64,000 nucleotides of DNA from Steinernema hermaphroditum (lineage: Eukaryota; Nematoda; Chromadorea; Rhabditida; Steinernematidae), in contig CM059624.1 of the NCBI GenBank assembly GCA_030435675.1, forward strand, positions 5,542,769 through 5,606,768, in the 5' to 3' direction. The first letter of the stretch is position 1; every line of letters starts with the position of its first letter. The notes under the pieces are model-generated. The model saw only the letters and a program-made list of their open reading frames with translations, did not search any database and was not told the origin of the DNA. Position numbers and translations under genes: made by a program. Below are positions 52,538-64,000 of the stretch, piece after piece.

Positions 52538-53133
52538 ATAGTGTGATTGTGTGTCGCTTTTGTTATCCTGTTTTCCTTCTTTTCTGCCCCAACGCATGCG
52601 CAGTTCCTCCTCTAACTATTCTCGTTGAACCTAACAGTGTCGATTTCAGCTCGATCGATGAGTCGCACTTCGACGATTACTCTGTAATTACTGATAGTTA
52701 GAGCGGCTACACGTGCCCGCAGCTGTTGTTCTCCCCTTTGCCGGTATTGTTTCCCGTGTTCTCCTGACACATCCGAACACTTCTTTCTTTTCCCGATTCG
52801 TTTGTTGTGATCGGCTTCTTGTTGTATTGTTAATATATTATTTAATTTATTCCTTTAATTTATTGTGTAAAGTAATATTTATTTTCCCCTTCTTGGAGAG
52901 TTCTATTTCCATTCCCTGTCCGTCGTTTTTTGCACAGTACCGTTGTCTCGAAAGCTGGTATATTAAATGTCGAATTTTGGAAGGGGCAGCGATCGATGGG
53001 AGCCACATGACGGTCTTCGGGGCAAACGGTTGCTTATCGTCTGGGGTGCTTCCGTACTTTTGGTGATAAGCAACATTTAGGAGATCGGAGATCATCGGTT
53101 TTTGAACAGTTATCTGTTTTTGCAGGCATATCG
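52538..53133. other. 3' flank of the coiled-coil gene
   Basis: AT-rich 3' untranslated sequence. A minus-strand stretch at 53013-53045 resembles 53233-53265 at the protein level (KQ-F-PKT-MW). Confidence 0.4.
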
Positions 53134-53544
53134 CTACAGAAGCTGTGGATACACTGCGGGTGGAAGCTGTAGAATCCTGTCACAGAGTTTATAAGCAGGC
53201 AGCACTCGAGTTCACGATGCAAGTGGAGAGTGAACTCCGGATCCACATCAGGGTCTTTTGGGGGAACAGTTGCTTACCCAGCCCACATAAAGCCAAAGGT
53301 TCATCTGGGAGATTGTAACCACTTCTTCTACAGGAATGCATAAAACATCTAACATCAGTTTGTGCAACTTTGTGTGCAGCTCTTGGCTTAGTCTAGGCAA
53401 GATATGCTTTTGATCCCATGGTTCCCTTGGGAAATAAATCTTTTCGTAACCGATCGTCAGAATCCCTCTCTTCAAGTTGTGGACTGCGGTCGGCTCCCTT
53501 TCGCGCATGAGGTTGATTTTCGTATCGTTTTCGGCGTCGGCCAT
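53134..53544 (-). CDS. small unrecognised protein
   Basis: ATG at 53544 opens an 89-codon exon (53278-53544) that starts MADAENDTKINLMREREPTA and ends NLWLYVGW at a good donor (gtaagc). An acceptor (ctacag) at 53167 would add a short terminal exon, 53134-53166 (LPPAVYPQLL). There is no signal peptide and no known domain; it is largely helical and charged. The length of the open exon and the well-placed donor support it, but the terminal exon is uncertain. Confidence 0.35.
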
Positions 53545-53683
53545 AGCTCGAACTCTCCTCAGTCCGCTTAGAGGTAGAATTTTTTAATTCGTTTCGTAAA
53601 ATACATATATACAATGTAAGGGCGTACTACTTACTACTGAAGATCATGGGTCTTGTACTCTAGCAATAGCAGGATCGCAGCAT

Positions 53684-56105
53684 CTACGCGACCGTTTTGA
53701 CTGACGGCGGTCGCAGGTCGCCGGGTGTCTGCGGCGTATGTGAGGAAGAGGATGAGTGGAGGATTTTGTTCCTCGAATCCGTGGTGATCCTGTTGTTCTT
53801 GATGTGGAACAGCTCAAGGACGCCTCGACGGATCTGAAGGCAACACCGTCTCCACGACTGAAAGAAGATGCTCACCTGGAAGTCAGTGACAAAGCTAATT
53901 AAAGGGTCAATCAGAATCCTTATAAGTAGAGTGATTCGAATGAGGCCAAGAATACGGGCCATCTCGGAAACATGTCGTTGAAAGAAGCACTTGTCTCTGT
54001 TCATCACTAATGCAGCCGCCCAGATGGCGTAGAAGATGTAGAGGAGTCCGAAGGTTCCCACGTTCAAGGCCAGCTTCCACAGCGGGAATCGTACTTGGGA
54101 AGCCGGGTCATTGCGGTCCCGTTTCCGTTGGAAGGAATCGACGAATCGTTGAGCTCGACGAATAAAGAATACTAAAAAGAACGTTTTGTGCTTCTTCTTC
54201 TCTTCTTGTACATATGGTGAAAACTGAGGAATGAATATGCTGGAATGCAGTAGATTTCCTGGATACTGTTCATCGATCTATCATGTGGAAATAATCGATA
54301 TTCTATGAAGCAGTAGGCATCGAATACATAAAAATCAGTTGACTCACTTTCCGAAACTTTCCGGAAACTTTCCGGATTGTCCACCTCGGATCGAGCTGAA
54401 AATTGGCCTATCGAGTACGATCCGAGACGAACATTTCGGAAGGTTCCCTTGTCAGAACAGCTTCTTCTAACTCACGCCTCACTAGGATCTCCTCGACATG
54501 CCTCAAGCTACCCTTTGAACCCTCGTTTGAAAATCGAAAACAAACATTTCGCCAGTTCCGGAATTGAGGTGTTTTCATTGCCTACGTCGCCGACTCTAAT
54601 CAGATAAACTCGTTCAAATCCGCTGTTAGAACCTGTTAATTGGTGGTTGATCTTTGCTACAGTATATTTTGACTGTGCACCACTCCGTTCTTCAAGACGA
54701 GAAGAAGGGAAACAAAAAAGCGACACGTTCTGCGCAGCCTGTTCCCACACGAGAGGTCCACTCACCTGTGATGAAGAAACTAATTATTGTGAAGAGGTAA
54801 ACAGTGACCGTAAGAAAGTTTCTCAGTCGAAACATCGTCCTCATGCACGTTTCGATTTTGCATCCTGACCACTCGTTCAGGGCTGGGATCTTCACTAGGG
54901 CCGACACTGTGAGGGCATACGTTGCCATTATGGCGAACACCACCCAGCTGACAAAGAAGGTAAGCTACTTAAAACCCTGTCTTGGCTATACCTGAATATG
55001 ACTAGATAAACACATCGTCGCAGTGTGAAAACGCGTCGGTAGAAAAATGGACGTGCCACGGCGTAGAGTTTGAGGATACTGAGCGACACGTAGGAGACCA
55101 TGGCCGACCAGAATGAAGCTATGAAGAATGTTTCCATGATTCCTACGATGTCTCGACTGAAAAGTTGATTATGAAAATGTGAAGCCCATCGGCTCACTTA
55201 CTTAACGTTCGTCGCTATCAGAACGTAAGCTGCTGACATAAGACAGCAGAAGCAGGCTAGAACGTCGCCTATTGCTCTGTTCAGCAATAGAATGTAACAT
55301 TTCCGGCTGACTCGTCGTTGCTTAATTGCGTTGAAGACGACGATTATGAAAATGATAGTGAAAGCAAGCGCCACGGATGCGAACGGAATCGCCAGTTTGC
55401 CGAAGAACGCTTTGAGGACCACCTCAAGACGGAGATCTCGCTTTCTCTGAAAAGGGGTAGTGTAAGCCAATCTGACATAAGACAGCAGAAGCAGGCTAAG
55501 ACGGACAAGAAAACTTGTTTTTACTTGTTTTTTTTTTGTCCATCTTATTGTCCCTTTTGGCGCGATTTCTATAACTAACATTGTTCCATGAATCTTAGCT
55601 ACTTCGAGATTGTATCTTTCCACTCTCTACAGTATGTTTTTTACTTGTTTTCTTCTTTTCTGTTGAAGAGGTCAATCTGATAACGGCCGATTACCTGTTT
55701 GGTACCCTTTGCTCGTTTCTCTTTTTTTGCTTACTCTTCGTCACATTTGCAACATTTCACCGAAAAACGGTATGGAGGTCAAGGAACACCCGCATCTGAA
55801 GGAATGTGAAAGATTACACGTACAGAAACCGGTTCTTATTTATGCTGAACGCCCAATCTTTCGGCAAGCCTACTTCCATGCGGAGCGCTTTGGTTACTGA
55901 CGTGTGTTCGCGGGCGTGTTTGGTTCAAATGCTAGCCTAGTGGCTGTCCCCGAACAAGGTCAATTTCGTGGAATGCTTTGTTTTGTCCGCCAGAATAGTA
56001 AAACGCATCCCACAGAGATCACACCGAACTTACCATAAATATCTCTATCCGCTCGTCGGTGGTGAGGTTGGAAAAGCATGTCGTTCGCATAGAGGTCGAG
56101 GCCAT
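53684..56105 (-). CDS. rhodopsin-like 7TM receptor, tandem paralog A
   Basis: Six exons in phase: 56034-56105, 55202-55446, 54992-55156, 54766-54947, 53876-54171 and 53684-53833, giving 369 residues. The N-terminus has a glycosylation site (NLTTDERIEIF). Seven spans can be placed at about 42-64, 74-101, 113-134, 153-178, 203-222, 251-274 and 293-317. Landmarks are CYILLLNRAIGDVLAC (span 2), KLYAVARPF after span 3 in the DRY position, a Cys pair in loop 2 (WSGCKIETC), and DPLISF in span 7 in the NPxxY position. The tail begins IRRGVLELFHI and ends SVKTVA. It is a nematode receptor family I cannot name; the ligand is unknown. It heads a three-gene array on one strand. Confidence 0.85.
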
Positions 56106-56538
56106 GCTGCTCTCGCAACTTCCTGAAGGCAGAGACGAAGTGTTACGTCGCCAGAGCAGTCTCGGCGCATCGCTCAAAACAACCCCTCCGGAGAGCGCAA
56201 GCGGCAAAATAGCTACCGAAGACGGACGCGCGACCGCCTTGCAACAGTCTCGTGATGAACCTGCCACCCTCGCCTTCAAAATCGACGTCATTCCAACAAA
56301 CAGGCGTGCCTGGACTGTCTGACTTCTTGGTGGCCAAAAGGACTGACGGTTTGAGCCATCCATCGGGATTAGGCAGCCAATAGTCGAACAACAACGAACT
56401 GGATCATGCCAGCTACGGAGAGTATGCAAAGAAATCTGGTTTTACTTAGTTAGTATTTTATTAGCGCACAATAACTACATACTTAGTATGTATACTTCGC
56501 AGCTGGAGATCATTGGAATTCAAGGGGAAGACCCGTGG

Positions 56539-59394
56539 TTAGGAGACTGTTTTGACAGACTGCATATTGCGCTTGGGCGTCTCCGCGCCATTCGTCTTCC
56601 CGTCGACGTTTGCTGACGACGAGTTCTCTTCGCTGGCGAACTTCTGGAAGATCTTGTTCCGCGAGTCCAAGTCGATGTGGAAGAGCTCGAGCGCACCTCG
56701 ACGGATCTGAATTACAGTGGACTGTACGGCTTTTTATGGGCTCCTTTACCTGCACGTCAGTGATAAAACTGATGATCGGATCGATGATGATCCGAATGAG
56801 CAAAGTGAGTCGAATCAGTCCGAGCACGCGGAACATTTCGGCGACGTTGCGTTGCCAGAAACATTGGTCTGTGTTGACGAGGAGGACGATTCCCCAGAGG
56901 ACGTAGAAGATGTAGAGGAAGCCGAAGGTTCCCACATTTAGCGCCAGTTTCCACAGAGGGAATCGAGCTCTTCTTGGAATACGATCGCGATGTTCGCGAT
57001 GAAATGAATCCACGAAGCGTTGAGCCCGACGAATCAAGAATACTAAAATGCTATTCTGCAGTGAATCAGACGGTTTTCCACAGCTTTGGTCAACTGGTCA
57101 CATTAGATGAAACCGAGCCTAATCCTACCTGTAATAAAGAAGCTAATGATCGTGAAGAAATAGACGACGATAGTGAGGATGTTCCTTGATTGGTACATCG
57201 TCCTCAAACAAGTCTCCATCTTACATCCTGACCACTCGTTGAGAAAGGGGACCTTCACAAGGGCTGTCACGGACAATGCATAAGCAACCATGAAGAGGAA
57301 TACTACCCAACTGAAAACCCAACTGTACGCTTCTTGGACATTTCCCGGAGTACCTGAAGATGATGAGGCAAACACATCTCTTCATCGTAAATATGGTGAG
57401 GTAGTCGAAGGGTTTCGCTACAGCGTAGAGTTTGAGGACGCTGAGTGCGACGTAGGACACCATCGCTGACCAGAAGGAGGCGATGAAGAACATTTCCATC
57501 ACGCTCACAACGTCTCGACTAAAATGGGCTATGGAGGGTTATGGAGGTCAAAGACTGTCACTTGGTACCAAAGCGTTCATAGCTTTGAATATTCTTGCGG
57601 AACAGTTTTTAAGCTGATTACCTTGACCCTTAAAACTGAGTCACTTTGTCGTCCCCCGAGAGGACATATCTTTGCACATACAGTGGCACTTATTATCAGA
57701 GAGGGACTCATCTGATGAGAATGAGTTGTCCATTTACATTGTGTTCTCACTACGCGGCCTATAACGCACGAATTGTCCTGGAATGCAGTGCAAAGATGAA
57801 TTGAATCGAATTTCAAGAGAAAGACATAGAAGAAGTGGTGGAAAATGCACAAAACATTGGGTGAATCTACCATCCCTGGACATCGAAATAGGCGATCCTC
57901 GTAAAATGATCACAAAAAATTTCAAAATTCTTATCAAATGCCTTTGATCTGCAAATGTTCTACCGTTACTACCTATGCTCTTTCCAGTTGGGAACACAGC
58001 TGGTGAATCTATCATTGCTAGACACTGCGCTGGACTTTCGTAACAGGTTGGATTGGTTTTTCGTGAATGTGATGTAATACAAATTGCCTACGCTTTGGCC
58101 AGAGCCCATTTTACAAAACATCCTAGATGTTCTTCTATGCCGTATCTTGTTTTCACTTACGCTGGTTCAGTGGATAACAACACATAGCCGGCGAGGATCA
58201 GAGCGCAGATGCACGCGAGGACGTCGCCGATCGCCCTGTTCAGCAGAAGAATGTAGCATTTTCTGCTGACGCGTCGTTGTTTGATTGCGTTGAAGACGAC
58301 GATTACGTAGATCACGGTGAGTGTGAGGGCGATCGAGGCGAATGGGATGGCCACCCATCCTAGGAACGTCTTGAAGACCCAGTCTAAGCGAAGAGCGCGC
58401 TTCTTCTGAAAATAATCGTATCGAAATGATATAATGACGTTGGGAAGATAAATCTTAAATCGTATCTATGGAGGTGGGCGCTGAGGACAAAAACTAAGGT
58501 TGTATTACAGTGATCTGTATGGAGTGAACAGAAAATGGAACACTACATACCTGTGTATACCTGTGCTGAAAGAATACACTGGTATCTATGTGAAAACGAG
58601 CATGATATGTGTTTGCTCGCCTAGATTATCGGTTCTTTGTGCTAATAGGATTGCAATGTGATGATATTTCACAAGCTCACAATATTGAAATTATAGTATC
58701 AGCTTTGCAAAAAGGGGGAAATGCATTGGATGGAAATCTCAGCAGCAAACGAGTTACGAGTTTACGAGTTTATTTCTCATATCTAAGGCTTACGCCTTGC
58801 GAGACGTCATATATATGCACAAGAAACACATTGTCACTCCGTAGTCGCCGGTCTTCTTCTGACTTCGGCACATCAGAGTAGAACACGGCGATACCATCAG
58901 TGTGCGCGGGGATCAGAGATGCGAAGAGCTGATTCCGGTAGTCAGCAGCAAACAGAACGTAAAATATATGATTCACTTCGACCACGTAAATGACCAAATC
59001 CGCCATATTTTTAGCCTTATTCTGTTGGTGTCCCCATGCGAAAAGCCGTCAGGCCTTTCGTGCGTTTACAGTTTTCTGTTTGCCAATTTCAGCCATTTGG
59101 ATGAGAATCAATCTTGCCGCCCGCAGAGCTACTAGGCTTTTAATACCTAGAGGGTGCGAATTCGCGCACAGCCGCGTTTATTTCCATTATTTACATCGAC
59201 GAAAACACAATTTGCGTTTTATAAATCATCGCCTATATTTCGGTCCCTTGTTCTAAGAATCTACTGGTAAAACTATAGCGTATAAACGTTATGATCGGTC
59301 CCGTACAGACAAGAAAACTAACCATGAAAATGTCGATCCGCTCGTCGGCGGTCAAATTGAAGAAGCATGTTGTTCGCATGGTCGTCGACGACAT
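56539..59394 (-). CDS. rhodopsin-like 7TM receptor, tandem paralog B
   Basis: Six exons in phase: 59323-59394, 58161-58405, 57354-57518, 57129-57310, 56750-57042 and 56539-56706, giving 374 residues. The first four exons have exactly the same lengths as in paralogs A and C (72, 245, 165, 182). The N-terminus is MSSTTMRTTCFFNLTADERI. It shares the SRKCYILLLNRAIGDVLA, WSGCKMETCLRTMYQSRN and DPIISF landmarks. The tail reads IRRGALELFHIDLDSRNKIF, then a Ser/Asn/Lys stretch, ending QSVKTVS. Most of exon 2 is identical at the DNA level to paralog C. Intron 1 (about 0.9 kb) holds nothing recognisable. Confidence 0.87.
58208..58321. repeat. 114-bp tract identical to paralog C
   Basis: Identical over 114 bases to 61806-61919, within exon 2 of receptors B and C. 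The flanking exon sequence drops to many mismatches. Confidence 0.85.
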
Positions 59395-59965
59395 TTCACA
59401 TCGAAGTTGTACTGTTTCTCAGTGCTGCCTCTGGAAGGTGAGAATACCCGAACCAGAGAATCAATTGCGCGCGACTCAACAACAACCGAATGACGAAGTT
59501 TGGGAAAACATATTTCGAGGCAAACGACCACGATGTCACGCTCTCTGATCACCCTTACGACGCCTTCCCATGTTGATTTCTTTTCTATAAAAAGCGCGCG
59601 AAATTATAGTGTGTGCTCGTGAGCACAGTGCGCAAAAATTGAAGGTTTAGGGCGATCTATAGCAAAATAGCTAATGCGTGTTTTCAGCATGACCATTCTG
59701 AAAATAACAAATCTGCAGACCACCATTTTCTGTCAAAGTCGTTTATCTCGTCGTCTAGCGGAAAGAGGTTTTCCTTGTTCACTAAAAAACTACACGTAGA
59801 TCGATTTACCAAGCACATAATATACACGACGAATCAGAAGCACCGTTGTACATAAAAGGCAATCTCGTATTTAATTTAAATTACTCATGAGGTGGGTGAT
59901 GGCCACGCATCGGAATCGGAGATCATACGACTTTCTACAGAACGGGGGGGACTCTACGGGTGACG

Positions 59966-62900
59966 CTAGGCGACTGTTTTGACGGACTGCGTTCGATGCT
60001 GCTCGGGAGCGCCCGTGTCCGACGCTTTCACCGACTGCCCGTTGTTCGCCGAAGACGAGTTCTCTTCGCTCGCCGACTTCTGGAAGATCTTGTTCCGCGA
60101 GTCCATGCCGACGCGGCGACCCTTGATGTGGAACAGCTCCAGCATGCCTCTCCGAATCTAAACGAACTTCAGTTCTTGTCCGATTTTGGGTTATCCACGG
60201 TTACCTGGAAATCGGTGATGAAGCTGATGACCGGGTCGATGAGGATTCTGATGAGCAGAGTGAGTCGAATGAGTCCCAAAATTCGAATCATCTCTGCGAA
60301 GTTACGTTGGAAGAAGCATTGATCTCTGTTGATCAGCAAAAGAATTCCCCAGAGGACGTAGAAGATGTAGAGGAAGCCGAACGTTCCCACGTTCAGGGCC
60401 AGTTTCCACAGCGGGAATCGGGCCCTTTTCGGGGCACGATCTTCTTTGTCGCGGTTTCGATGAAACGAGTCAACGAATCTCTGAGCGCGACGAATGAAGA
60501 ATACTGAAATATGAAGTTGAAGGTCGCCGAGAAAAGGGGTTCTTCATCAGGAAGAAAGCAAGCCACGAAGGTATTCAAATTTGCCGTTTTTGAACCTAAG
60601 CGGCATTCATAATCATAAGCCATCCCTATGGTTTAAAAGGTGCATCAGCGCTAGAAATCTAATTGTGCATATTGATATAATCGGCATGAAGTCTTTAATT
60701 CTAAATGATTTCTTTCTTATCTACATCTGCTATTAGATTCTGAATCAACTGACCTTATTGCGTTGAGCGCATTTGTAAGACTAAGACATTTGCAAGGCCC
60801 AAAAGACTGAATCAAGAATCGCCTGTGAACAGTGATCGTGAATGACCTCTTTAAACTGACCAACCGCGAAACTGATACGAAGATATAATCTGACTCTTTA
60901 AAGTCTTCACCTCTGTGTTGTGAACTGTCTTATATTTACTGAGGTCATTTTGATATACCTGCTGACATAGCACGGCCCCTTCAGGGTTCCCCTTTCCCTC
61001 ACCTCTTCCCCTCAAAAAGCGTCCTTACCTGTGATGAAGAAACTAATAATAGTCAAGAAGTAAACAATGATGGTCAGCAGGTTCCTCGATTGGTACATTC
61101 TTCTCAAGCACGTCTCCATTTTGCATCCCGACCACTCGTTCAGAACCGGAATCTTCACGAGTGCCGTCACCGTCAGTGCATAGGCGACCATGAAGAGGAA
61201 CACCACCCAGCTAAACAAGGTGCGGTCACTTATGTGTAGGTTGTGTGTTACCTGAAGATCATCAAGTGGATACAACGCTTCATTGTCACCGCTCGACGGT
61301 AGTTGAAGGGTTTCGCTACAGCATAGAGTTTGAGGACACTGAGTGAGACGTAGGAGACCATTGCTGACCAGAAGGAGGCGATGAAGAAGGTGTCCATTAT
61401 GCTGACTACATCTCGGCTGAAATTTCATCTTAAGAAAATCACGTATCAACTGTGGAGCTTGAAATACCGCTAAACCTAGAGATATGAAGGCATGCTGGGT
61501 ATGCTAATTCAAAGCAGAGTTCTTTGCCAATCTAATACTAAGCTCTTTGCATGTGTGACTTATTAGTGTACTTCTATGGTTTGGGTCATGCTTGATCGTT
61601 TCCAGTTTGGACATTAACGTCTGAATAGTGCCGGAAACGTCTCTTAAAATGGCGTCATAATCGCGAATCTCCAAACTCTTTTGTCACATTGTTCTGACTG
61701 TTGTGTGGTCGGCCTTTGTGTCTTTATGTTTTTGTTTTGCTCTCGGACAATGACTTACTTTGCCTTCTCCGTCAACAACACATAACCCGCTCCGATGAGA
61801 CAAGTGATGCACGCGAGGACGTCGCCGATCGCCCTGTTCAGCAGAAGAATGTAGCATTTTCTGCTGACGCGTCGTTGTTTGATTGCGTTGAAGACGACGA
61901 TTACGTAGATCACGGTGAGGGTGAGGGCGATTGAGGCGAAGGGGATGGCCATCCAGCCGAAGAAGGTTTTGTACACCCAGTCCAGGCGAAGAGCGCGCTT
62001 TTTCTGAAATCAAAAAATCATCGAACTTGTCAGGATGTCTCTAGGTGGTCGTTGTGTTTTGATCTACAGTTCACTAGGATCGAGGAAACTGGTTCCAATT
62101 TAAGTCGCGACTTATAGAGTCCTCCGTCTTCTACACCCGTTTTGGAACTGGAACGTTTCGAAATGGGTAACTCAAAAACCTGAACTTCTCCACAGGATGG
62201 ATTGCGCTTATTAGGAACTTCTTGTGTCGTCTGATTGATTAGGGTGTGCTAGGCATTCGGTTACAGGACCAATAGGGTCCTCCAGGTACTCACTTCTCCT
62301 GCTTTTAGTATTGCACGTCTTACTCAAGTTCTATTTCGTCACGTCTTCCGAATTATCTGCAGAAGTGTCATCTCAAAAAAACGCAATAAGAATGTCAAAC
62401 ATCCGACGTACAACCGAAACCGGTTGTGATTTCCGTCCGAACATTTGATCTGCTTGCACCGACCCCACGATATCATGACGCTCATGACGCATTCGACAGT
62501 TTCGTTTCGAGCCGCTCATTTTTTGCGTTCAATTCAAAATCGTCTACGGCTAAACTCTGACTCACTCACGGCTATTGAATGCGCACGTTGTACAAGTAGT
62601 TCCTTGTATTAGTAATACTATAACAACGATATATCTTAAATGTGCCCTGGAAGGAAAAAAAAACAAAAGATGTGTGTAGGGATATCACCGGGTAGCCAAG
62701 GTCTGTTCGGGTTGTGATTTGAGACCGTTTTAAACGAATTCGGTGAAAAGACTGTAACTGAAACGTTGTAATTTGAAGAACCGTTCTAAGCCAAACAAGG
62801 TGATTGAGAGGGATGCAAAGGTCGAGTGTTCGTGGCGCCAAATTTAAGGCGAGAAGGAAAAGTTCAAGGTTGCCTTGTTTACAGCCAAATGAATCGAGTG

Positions 62901-63348
62901 GAAATAACACCAAAGATGAACATAGAGAGAAGTTCGAGCAGGGATGTAAAGTCTGATGTAAGGGATAAAGATTCTATTCTGGTGACAGCCTACCATTTCT
63001 TTGGATCTTGCAAACGTTAATATAGAGTTCAGTGAAATGATGAATACTCCTCGAATATTTGTGAAATATCCCAAAAGCGATTCTCACAGATGACATACAA
63101 AACATCGCCTAAGGTGTTTGTTTACCCACGGCGATCACCATGTTTACAAAAATGACCCGAAGAAGACCCATTAATGTGAATCATTTACAATTTGTTTTCT
63201 CAATTTCGGCTATCTTACTCCTCGAAGATCTCCTAACATCGCCTCCGTCGCCCTTTACGTCATTCGGCGAACTAACCTGGAAAATCTCGATGCGCTCGTC
63301 GGTGGTCAAGTTGAAGAAACATCCGGTTCGTAGGTACGTCGACGACAT
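59966..63348 (-). CDS. rhodopsin-like 7TM receptor, tandem paralog C
   Basis: Six exons in phase: 63277-63348, 61759-62003, 61252-61416, 61029-61210, 60205-60503 and 59966-60157, giving 384 residues, the longest of the three. The N-terminus is MSSTYLRTGCFFNLTTDERI. Span 2 carries SRKCYILLLNRAIGDVLACI, loop 2 WSGCKMETCLRRMYQSRN, span 7 DPVISF. The tail reads IRRGMLELFHIKGRRVGMDS, then RNKIFQKSASEENSSSANNG, ending QSVKTVA. Donor usage differs between copies (gttagt in intron 1 of B and C, gtaagt in A), supporting B and C as the closer pair. Confidence 0.87.
61806..61919. repeat. 114-bp tract identical to paralog B
   Basis: Partner of 58208-58321. It covers the end of span 1, the first inner loop and most of span 2. 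Confidence 0.85.
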
Positions 63349-64000
63349 CTCGCGTCCTAGCGCCGCTCTCAGGAGTGCACCAGCCCGCTGTAAACTCTCT
63401 GAAAACAAAGAAGAGAGTGGTACCGTAGCGGGATTCGCGCGGCGCCCCTCAAAACAACCCCTCTGGAGCGTGTGGGCGAGCCGATTTCGAAGTTAAACGA
63501 CCCAAGACCCGACAGTTCAATCGATAGAGAGGGGAAGACGAGGGCGATCGGAAAAACCGAAATGCTCCTTAGGGCGTGAAACTGGTTCTTCATCGCCTTC
63601 TCGCGCGACCTGACCCTTCGCCTTTCGCGTCAGATCACCGTCGCCGTCCCGTCCTTCTGCCCACTGCACTCGGTTCACCCTGATTACCCGATCAGCTAAG
63701 GGGAGGTCCCGAAGCGGAGGCGTTTGTCGAACTCGACGAGTCTTTGTTGGTCGAATCGGAAACCGCAGTAAACAACGTCACCAGGTTCTGCCTCTGCCGC
63801 TACAGTAGCCTAGTACCGTACTCCGAAGCACTGCCAACTGTCAAGCAGTACAGCTGAGAGTATAGATAACGGAAAGCCAATTAGAGGAGCAACGAAGAAA
63901 CAAACGACTTCTGCGCGTGATCGGCGCGCCGAATGAAAACAAGCTTTTCAGAGAATGACGCCGAACGACCTGTTGTGCACGCCTGCGGCGATTCCTTCGA
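63349..64000. other. promoter side of receptor C
   Basis: GC-richer than most intergenic DNA here. No further exon was recognised before the window ends. Confidence 0.4.

Overview
The window comes from a nematode nuclear genome. Genes are split by short introns with the worm-type acceptor (T-rich, then CAG or TAG). Several start codons sit 1-2 bases after such an acceptor with no in-frame upstream exon, which is the usual sign of spliced-leader trans-splicing. The families are nematode-typical: serpentine chemoreceptors, a divergent nuclear hormone receptor, and secreted ShKT and WAP proteins. Two conserved anchors, a polo kinase and proteasome ATPase Rpt4, read cleanly and confirm the splice rules used here. 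No rRNA, tRNA, CRISPR or prokaryotic feature was seen. All gene models were read by eye, and most were checked by exon phase and total length being a multiple of three.

Layout. 0.6-4.2 kb: small secreted or membrane proteins (WAP protein, short signal-peptide protein, ShKT protein, one-span membrane protein). 4.2-9.6 kb: AT-rich intergenic DNA. 9.6-16.8 kb: two genes encoding a proline-rich PPxY head joined to a Cys-rich membrane tail. The second of these (14.2-16.8 kb) appears to have one head exon and three alternative membrane-tail ends, each with its own poly(A) signal. 19.5-24.3 kb: transposon-rich DNA, including a mariner inside another mariner, around a Thr/Cys-rich secreted protein. 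24.7-26.7 kb: nuclear hormone receptor. 27.5-27.9 kb: Tc1-like remnant. 28.6-31.4 kb: serpentine receptor. 32.4-34.7 kb: polo-like kinase. 38.1-40.2 kb: Srv-type receptor. 40.4-40.9 kb: 3' part of an unrecognised gene. 41.3-42.6 kb: rpt-4. 42.8-46.0 kb: promoter duplication, a 437-bp foldback element and a 5'-truncated RTE insertion with an exact 14-bp target duplication. 49.3-52.5 kb: kinectin/RRBP1-like coiled-coil ER protein. 53.7-63.3 kb: three tandem paralogous seven-transmembrane receptor genes.

Polo kinase, Rpt4 and the coiled-coil protein are core cell machinery. The receptors, secreted proteins and nuclear receptor belong to fast-evolving environmental-sensing and secreted repertoires. 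The most notable items are the one-head/three-tail gene, the receptor triplet with identical exon lengths and a 114-bp identical tract between two members, and the layered transposon insertions.
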